A DNA stretch of 64,000 nucleotides from Ustulina deusta (Eukaryota; Ascomycota; Sordariomycetes; Xylariales; Xylariaceae), in assembly GCA_023159155.1 (NCBI GenBank), contig JAJNNX010000048.1, positions 372,001-436,000 of the forward strand, read 5' to 3'. A program made the position numbers and the translations under genes. Shown here one piece after another: positions 56,953-64,000 of the stretch (position 1 is the stretch's first letter; the number at the start of each line of letters is the position of its first letter). Below the pieces are notes generated by a model. It saw only the letters and a program-made list of their open reading frames with translations, had not been told where the DNA came from and searched no databases.

Positions 56953-57638
56953 ATGCGCGCATCTACCTCCGCTTTTTTGTCCCTCGCGGCTTTCGCCGCC
57001 GCTAACCCATCATACGGTCCGCCGGACGAGGACATCACCCTCAAGGTAGGGGCCGGTTCGAGTCTGGAGGGGTACCAACTAGTTGGATTTGTCGACAACA
57101 CCGCAGCTTTCCCAGCATTTGTGACTGCGGCCGAGGCGGCTGAGTCTCCGTCCACTTGGCATTTGTTTTACCAAAACTTTGGGCATTTCGGCTATTATTC
57201 TTTGAACATTGGTATGTAGTCCCGGGTGTTATCATCAGCGCCAGATGGCCATCAGCACAATCGCCTACGGCTCTCAGATTGACGTTTGATCCTTCGTGTA
57301 GATGTGGACGGCGCCACGTACGGACTCAGCCTACCAGATCCGGATTTCGTGGGCCCTGTCACATTCATCGACTCTAAAGCATACGGCACCAATATCTGGG
57401 GCCCCGAGAATGACTCTCCGGTTTTCCCCTGGTCTGGTTAGTAACTTGACCCTGTCTAGAATTGCTTGTTAGTCACGTTAAGCGCATTTTCGTTAATCAT
57501 TCAACAGGCGATTACCGGGACTTTACTTTCGCTTGCTCCAACGACGATGGACATATTCAGCTTGGTATTTATACCTTGGGCAAGGAGCCCAATAATTGCG
57601 AACAGGTCCAGTTGGAGTATTACAAGGCGGTCGACTAG
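56953..57638 (+). CDS. Small secreted protein, family unknown
   Basis: Exons are 56953..57211, 57302..57436 and 57508..57638, giving 174 residues. A signal peptide (MRASTSAFLSLAAFAAANP) precedes a mature chain with repeated aromatic and glycine residues (STWHLFYQNFGHFGYYSLN, VDGATYGLSLPDPDF, YGTNIWGPENDSPVFPWSG). Two cysteines lie near the C-terminus (FACSNDDG, NNCEQVQ). Both introns are phase 1 with consensus ends (GTATGT/GTAG and GTTAGT/CAACAG). I do not recognise a domain. A secreted beta-rich effector-like protein is plausible. The gene lies in a sparse region next to a second small secreted protein on the same strand; the two are not obviously homologous. Confidence 0.72.
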
Positions 57639-59331
57639 ATGGGTCATGTAATTCAAGACTGGACAGGGGGGTTTCAACTCGAGATCTTGGCTACATTGAT
57701 TAGATTGTATATACTGCTTTAGTGGACATGTGTAGTCCCGCGTTTATATAACCATTATTCCCCAAACTGTGGTTAAGGAACTGTTTCGTTGTCCTGCCGT
57801 TATTTAATGGCGTTCAGACTTCCCCAGGGCTATTTGGAAATGGGTACCTGGAATTATAGGATTGACGCCATCACTGTGCAATAAGCGGCGAGCAGCTTGG
57901 ATTCACATACTTCCCGAACTTCAAGCACTTGGGCAATGCAAAGGCTAAAATTGAGGGAGAGTTCGGAATTGGAAAGTGCATAGTTCTAGATTTCGGTCCC
58001 TACCGTACAACTGAGCCAACTAGATTGCTAAATAGCTGAACTTAGCTACTACATCATTATTCCCCACTAGTCACACTACATTTGGTGCGTTTTTTTATGA
58101 CGTTTGATCTTGATCATATATTTCTAACCTTAATGTTAACTTTTCTGCCTCATCACTTCCTAACATTAGCATGATGTAGTAGAATTAGCAAAACCCTTGT
58201 TCTCACAAGAGCCGCAACTGACAATGAGCTACATTTCCATCATCACGAGGAGTTGGATGGCTGTTCGCAGTAGGACGACCTTCGTGTCTAGTTTTTATCG
58301 CGCTGATATAAGCACTTAAATTCTTGTCCTCCACATACTCTGCGTAGTAGAGTCAGCAATACAATTGGTTCGAAATCTTCAACCCCCTTCGTAAATATCG
58401 CAACTCACTAGACTCTCCCTCTCCTACATACTCTATCATGTCTACTGTGCTACTGTTCTTGGAACAGCACCGCCGTGCTTCAGCCAGGCAATCTTCAAGG
58501 ATAGTCATAGATGGGATAAAGGTGATTACCTATCGGAAGCTCGATACTAGCCCTCGAGAAAATGGATTTTCAAGTGTGGGAAATGCGAGATGTTCCTCGC
58601 GTAGCTGAAAGTGGAGTACGGGGTTTGGGCTGAACTCAGAGAGATGGCTTGTTTGCATTCAGATAAACAAGTCTGCGTAATACCAAGCTACGGAACAGCT
58701 CCCTTCAAACTGCTAGCCAAATACCTAGACGGGTTGATATCCCGGAACCATGATACAACTGGTCTCTTGTTATGAAATATATGATATCACTGCTCTAGAG
58801 CAAAGTAACTTCTATAAAGGATTGATGGATATGACAAGGCCAAGAACTGCTTATTTCCAAGTTAACAATTCGTGGTGGTTTTTGGTCGCTCTGGTCTGAA
58901 TACACCGTAAATCAATGATATTACACTAAAGAAAAGTCCAACGAATTACTGCTTCTGGTACCTACTGTAGTCGGCTTACTGTTCACTCAGTCAGCAAATA
59001 TTGAATCCTTCACCACCACCACTGCAACCTGCAACCGCATGGCATGACTAAGAAGAATCCAACTCGTTTATAAATATGAAGAAGCATATAATAACAGATC
59101 AATTAGGCAGGTTAACTGCGAGAACCGTATGTTGTTCACGCAGCTTGATAGAAATGTTGCCACAATATCAGGCAACCTTTAGGATATTATGGAAGCCTTG
59201 GCACAGCAACATACATGAAATAAATATATATATAGGTGATGAGGCGTCGGGCCTTTTCCCTCAAAACGAACAATACTGTCAAGTTTCAAACACTAGCGTT
59301 TTACCAAACGCTCGTTCAAGACTAGACCACC
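57639..59331. other. Intergenic region
   Basis: No gene is supported over 1.7 kb. A TATAAATA motif lies at 59069-59076, about 260 bp before the next start codon. Confidence 0.55.
59069..59076 (+). promoter_or_regulatory. Candidate TATA box
   Basis: TATAAATA lies 256-263 bp upstream of the start codon at 59332. The long spacing implies an extended leader, so this assignment is tentative. Confidence 0.3.
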
Positions 59332-59877
59332 ATGCATGCTATTAACTCCGCGATTGCCCTCTTCACCATCGGTGCGTCTGCCGCTATTCTCCCTCCCGTG
59401 ACAAAGCTCGAGGCTCGTGAGGAGAGTTCGAGTACCTGGTATTTAATCGGCTTCGAACCAAGCTGCGGTTCTTTCGGCTGCAATGCAAACTACGCCATCT
59501 TCGGTGGCCCAGATGCAGTTCCAGGCGCTCCCGCTTTTGGTCTCCGAGTGAGTAGCCTCTTGACAACAAGCAATTATCCGCCTCCAAAGAAGGTCTTCGG
59601 CAGACTCGACCATGTCAGCCATCAAGCCAAAAACCATTGCCCTGTTTAATATTACCGTGTCTAAAACTTTACTATCTAGTGCAACACTTGGGAGAGCTGC
59701 GCCAGCATATTCCCTGGATCCAATGCCGAGGCTCATATAATCATCAACCAAGGCCCGCTCACGATCACACAAACTTTCACAAATGGGGACAAGACCACTA
59801 AAGCTACAGCGATTGTTAATTGGGATGGATTAAGCTTGGCATCATTCACGATCCCGGTGAATTACACGGTTTCTTAA
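59332..59877 (+). CDS. Small secreted cysteine-containing protein
   Basis: Exons are 59332..59547 and 59680..59877, giving 137 residues. A signal peptide (MHAINSAIALFTIGASA) is followed by a mature chain with four cysteines, C45, C50, C73 and C79, enough for two disulfides. The C-terminal half (HIIINQGPLTITQTFT, ATAIVNWDGLSLASFTIPVN) looks beta-rich. The 132-nt intron (GTGAGT donor, TATCTAG acceptor) is phase 0. No known domain is recognised; size, Cys content and location suggest an apoplastic effector-like protein. N-glycosylation sites such as NYT near the C-terminus are present. The first ATG of the exon follows a good CACCATGC context. Confidence 0.7.
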
Positions 59878-60183
59878 GTCTTCATGTTGTGTGTTGAAGT
59901 GGTGTGAGTGATCACGGAGGCTTAGCACATGCATAAGCCACTTGGTTGCTTCACTCATAAGGGATATAAACCCCATAGGCGCTGATTGTCACGAGAAAAA
60001 GAGGGAACACCCACCTCCTTAGCTAGCATTGCGAATGAATTCATATATTTTTATCGCCTTTACTTGATCGTCTGATTCCCCAAGAGGAAAGAGTAATAAC
60101 TATGCTAGGAAGTGTAGGTTCAGCCTATCTCCTAGTATAGAGGCAACGCAATACACCCATAGGATGAGTGATGTCAATTACAG

Positions 60184-60700
60184 TTGCCCACTTCAGTGTA
60201 TACATTTACTGTTCAGGAAGCTGCTACCAGAGAGACAGTTACGATGAAGACAGAATGCCGACATGTCTTTCGCAATCTGCCAACAGAGACCCTTACGCCT
60301 GTTCCAACCTTTTCACTCCCCGGGCTTGAACTTATTCGCAGTTGTTATATTTGCAAGCTTAAAATTTATACAAATGGGCACATTAAACATCTAAGAAGCA
60401 GTTTTAATGCTCGACTCCATAGCGAAACGTCCTCCCAATATAATGTTATGATCCTATGGGCAAGAATCGAGTGACGACGCTGAAGAGGGGGGTCAGTTTC
60501 ACATCCTTTCCAATGATACACCTTCCTTGTCCGTCTTGGCGTCCGAATAGAAATGCGTTGATGCTGCTGCCTACGGCGACTAGATATACCAGGCACCAGA
60601 AGCCGCCCTCTCGGCCTCCGGCCCCCCTGGAGGTGGAGGCACTGTCGGCACATCAGCTCCGACCGACGTTGTATCTACCGGCCCCCACGAATATAAATAG
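60184..60700 (+). pseudogene. Decayed coding remnant
   Basis: The first block carries TSVYTFTVQEAATRETVTMK and ends in PTETLTPVPTFSLPG. In another frame from 60470, a block carries DDAEEGGQFHILSNDTPSL, two in-frame TAG codons and then PPGGGGTVGTSAPTDVVSTG before the final stop. Both TAG codons sit where CAG would fit, consistent with C-to-T mutation. A Gly/Thr-rich tail suggests a secreted or wall protein, but the family is unknown. Confidence 0.3.
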
Positions 60701-60777
60701 TGTATTATTCTCCACTTAGGAACATCAAATTTGCATCGAAACGATTGATCGGGATGTCTAGATAGGGTGCCTTACCA

Positions 60778-60807
60778 CCCCCCCCTCCCCCCTCCCCCCC
60801 CCGCCCC
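60778..60807 (-). other. C-rich tract with G-quadruplex potential on the minus strand
   Basis: Four C runs (8, 6, 9 and 4 bases) are separated by single bases. The minus strand therefore has four G runs with one-base loops, a canonical G4 pattern; the plus strand could form an i-motif. Confidence 0.6.
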
Positions 60808-61803
60808 GATCATTGCTTGGCCTGCTGCCGGTCAACGGTTAGAGAATTAGGGCGTACGTAGAAGAATATGCGGCATGCGTTGCCGTATTATACTTGGGTA
60901 ATACCGAATTTATGAAGGGCCAGCTGTGCGTGCCTACATCTTGGTCAGTGGTATCACACAGCGAATACTCCCGACCAATGCTGATTGAATACACTAGCAT
61001 GATAGATGATAAAACGTATTTCGAAACCGTATAGGCGTCTTCAACGTATCGACTTAAAGACAGGTTATTCTAACTGTTGATGAAGCCAGTCGCCGAAAAA
61101 TAGGGATGCGATAGCTGTCCATAAGGTGATCTTGGCGTTTGGACAGGAGGAGAGGTAGGCATGGAGTATCTGGGAGGAGGTGGCAATGCGCGAACAGCAC
61201 ACAATGACTGAGCTATGGGTGTCTGCCTAATATTGTCTGTTGTGTAACCAGGACTCAGCTGGCGCTTGGAGAATAATAGGTCCTCGATTTAAGAATCATC
61301 TTCTACCGTAATACCAAACCTCCTTAACCCTTCGGCAATAAGGCAAAAACGTTAGATCCTCATACAACTAGTTATCGGTCCTCGGACCTTAGCGAAGCCG
61401 GCAATCATCTCAAACAGGCGAGGGCTGAACAGATAACTATTACAGGCCGTGACGATCTATGCTATATTACCATAGCATATGATCTTCAGGTAGCCCCGCT
61501 GCGCCGCTCTAAAACGTCACGGGCAAAAATCTTGGGTACCTAGGGGATGAAGCGAACTGGTCAGCTAATCGTCACCCTTACTAGGTACCGACCGTGATTG
61601 GAGGTTTGACATTGGCGTCATGCATATTTAGTTTCAGATTGATGTGTCGAAAACGACGGACTTTTCAAATTTGAACCTATATAGTCACTAATTTGAAGGC
61701 TTCACACATCCTGCTGAGCTTTTCATGACTTAATTCTCCTCATAACTCAGGCGGTACCTATATTATCGACCCAAAAACCTTATCCATAACACTTACGGTA
61801 TCA

Positions 61804-63606
61804 ATGGTGTCGACATCGTATTCGCAACTGGGCTTCCCGGCGCGGAGCACTCTACAGGTCCCCAAAAAGATACAAACAATCTTCATATCTCACAAGAGAT
61901 ACATCAGACAGGCTTGGAAAGAGGCTCTAGCTGATGTGTCTACTCGATGGCCACTATTCTTTCTCATTCTCTGGTTTAATGTCCTATTCGTCATTTTGAT
62001 ATTCCTCACACTGTATCTTCACCCACCATCAGGTGCATGCCGTCCTGACGGCACTTTTAGCCCCTTTACCGGTTATAGTTACTGGGATGCTTCCGGCTTC
62101 TTCCAGATCACTCTTGGTTTCGGTAGTTTTACTTTCACGCAAGTGAAGGTTATCGACACAGTCTGGGATATTGTGCGTAAACAAACCTCTGTGTTAAGGT
62201 TTAAAGCTCACCATTTACCGCAGGTTATTGGGCGCGTTGGACAAGGCATTTTAGCCTACTTTTCCTGGCGCATTTTTGCAGACTACGCAACAGTTTCCAT
62301 GGAGACGACACCTCTGACATACACGAGTTTTACCATCCTATTTATGGAAGGGGATCCAGCATTCACATCAATTTGTCAGTTGCTGTGGGATTTTGTGCTA
62401 TACCGCAGGCTCAGATCTGGAATATCGACAACTTGGGTAATCGTTTCTATGGTCTTTGTCTTAGCATGGCCAACTCTCATTGCCGCCATGAGTGGGTATT
62501 CCCCAGAAGCAGGGGCATATGTTAAGGATCTTGACGAAAACCTTGTGCCCTATAATGAGTTCCGACCACTTGCCTACATCATACATGATGGTACGAGGAT
62601 CAATCTTACGGCAGATTACGCTGTTCCACTCGGTCCAAGACCGGGCTTCGCGTGGGGTAGGAGCAGCCTTTCCCTAAGTGCCTTCTGTGCTTATCTGGGT
62701 TGAACTTGATTAGGTCTGACTACGCCCTAGAAAATATATTACTCCCACAAGACGAAGACCGCACAATTCCTTCGGAGCTCTGTGCCGATCTTCTTTCTAT
62801 AAATGCCGAGGATTTGAACTTTTGTTACCTACAGAAGAATGTTTCAGACTGTCAGTGTCGCCCTTTTAGTACCTGTCTGAACTGAGCTAATAATTGTCTA
62901 GATGTTATGAAATATGGATTCAGAGGCCAGAGTAGAAATCCCTCGAAATGGCTCAATTATACTCTACCGAGCAACTCACTTGATATAGAACCGTTTACCT
63001 TGCCACCAAAACCTTTTTCACCCCTGCATACACAAAACTCTCCCCCCACTTGGGCGTATGGAAACCATACCTATACACTCCAAGACATACAAAAGAATGG
63101 AGCTTGTAAAACACTCGGAGATGTACGCCCATAGCCCGCAAACGTGACATTTAACCTCACTGACGTTGTAATTTTAGTCCTTTCAATGGGGGTTTTCGTA
63201 CCTACAGCTCTTCGCGGTGGTCTTATTACTCACCATCTGGACCAGTGGCACATGTTTGCTCAGCCATCAAACACATTGCTTCCCTCCGCTGGAAGGCCAG
63301 CCGGAACGACCTCGTGGCTTAAGGGCTGTGCTATTATTGGCCGAAGCTATTAAGAGCGAGTTGGAAGCAAGTGGAATAGATCCTCACACTGTAACAAATA
63401 AAAGGCTAAAGCGGCACATCTACAAATGCTTAAAAGGAGGAGCATCATCCTTCGGTTTCCCTCTTCGGCAGAAAATGCCCAGTCGCGGTATTTTGCAATG
63501 GGTAAAAGAAGACCTTGGATGGTTGGCGATTGCCACAGCTTCTGGGGGTTTTTTTTATTCTTCCTCAATACGATTTCCCCTCTGGCATCTTTGGGGGTTT
63601 TTTTAG
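61804..63606 (+). CDS. Multi-pass fungal membrane protein of unknown function
   Basis: Exons are 61804..62656, 62731..62850, 62902..63122 and 63178..63606, giving 540 residues. Hydrophobic segments include WPLFFLILWFNVLFVILIFL (about 50-72), a segment around ILAYFSWRIFADYATVSM (about 157-175), TTWVIVSMVFVLAWPTLIAA (about 214-235) and FSYLQLFAVVLLLTIWTSG (about 403-422). Between the third and fourth lies a large hydrophilic loop with N-glycosylation motifs, probably extracellular. The first intron uses GTAGGA with a CTGAC branch point and CCTAG acceptor; an apparent shorter join leads to a stop. The protein resembles uncharacterised integral membrane proteins of plant-associated ascomycetes. 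The C-terminus is uncertain: a homopolymer near 63545 separates this frame from an adjacent one that encodes two further hydrophobic helices up to 63704, so a frameshift is suspected. Confidence 0.68.
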
Positions 63607-64000
63607 CATATTTTATAGGGACGACAGCTAGGAGTAGGTCTTTACTTGCTACTTTCTTAGTTGGAATTTTATCACTGGTGGGTGTATTCTTTTCTGTTTA
63701 TTAGTTTGTTACAAAAATCTCAACAGTAAATATTCTGTCTGCTAATGAAATCGCCCCACTATGAAGAAGTCTTCTTAGATGCAAGGGCAGCCTGATTCGG
63801 TTCTTATGATGACTCTGCTTCTTGGCAGAGAAATGTGAGGGCGCTCACTTTTTCTCGGGGGATTGACTATCATCCTGCAACTTCGAGTACGGAGGCTTTT
63901 ACTAAAACAAAGATTTTGGGAATAAAGTATCAGCCGATTGGTACACTGAAAAATCATGACTAGTACGCAACTGCAATAACTGTATCCACACCACATACTC
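63607..64000. other. Right flank
   Basis: The first 100 bp encode hydrophobic residues in a frame shifted from the membrane protein CDS. The rest shows no gene. Confidence 0.5.

Larger units (their letters stand above)
59878..61803. other. Intergenic region with decayed coding sequence and a C tract
   Basis: Contains a probable gene remnant (60184-60700) and a C-rich G4-type tract (60778-60807). The remainder to 61803 is AT-rich without any supportable gene. Confidence 0.5.

Overview
This window looks like chromosomal DNA of a filamentous ascomycete (Pezizomycotina, most likely a sordariomycete). The reasons are short 50-120 nt introns with GTAAGT/GTGAGT donors and YAG acceptors, single-gene spacing with no operons, and families typical of these fungi: an Egh16/GAS-type appressorium protein, a manganese-type lipoxygenase, Argonaute, a GPI-anchored yapsin-like protease and 2EXR/OGFr-domain proteins. 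I recognised no rRNA, tRNA, CRISPR array or intact transposon.

Layout. 0.4-6.2 kb: an Egh16-like secreted protein, a cytochrome b5/FMN-dependent (lactate-type) dehydrogenase and the histone chaperone ASF1. 6.2-14.3 kb: a gene-poor stretch with TACCTA-type palindromes and a GATA microsatellite, holding only the lipoxygenase. 14.3-27 kb: the mRNA 3'-end processing factor RNA14, then Argonaute with what looks like a long, spliced, pyrimidine-rich leader. 27-33 kb: gene-poor, with one decayed gene. 33-46 kb: a four-helix membrane protein, a 66-residue secreted protein found only by splicing, a Rieske plus diiron (DUF455-type) fusion enzyme, an AMMECR1 protein, a six-exon yapsin-like protease carrying a pure intronic GAA tract and a 28-bp higher-order ATCC repeat after its stop, and a Ras-like GTPase without a CAAX box. 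48-55 kb: a 2EXR-domain protein, a short-chain dehydrogenase with an apparent GC-AG intron, an OGFr-domain protein and a SprT-like metalloprotease with a PPSG repeat tail. 55-64 kb: a sparse accessory-looking region with two small secreted proteins, decayed coding sequence, a G4-forming C tract and a multi-pass membrane protein with a suspected frameshift.

The genes do not form a single pathway. Housekeeping genes (ASF1, RNA14, AMMECR1, Ras) alternate with secreted or host-interaction-type genes (Egh16-like, lipoxygenase, yapsin, small secreted proteins) that sit in the gene-poor parts. The most unusual items are the Rieske-diiron fusion, the intronic GAA repeat, the small dibasic secreted protein, the multi-exon Argonaute leader and the evenly spaced CreA-type sites upstream of the dehydrogenase. 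All exon boundaries were derived by hand from splice consensus and frame continuity.
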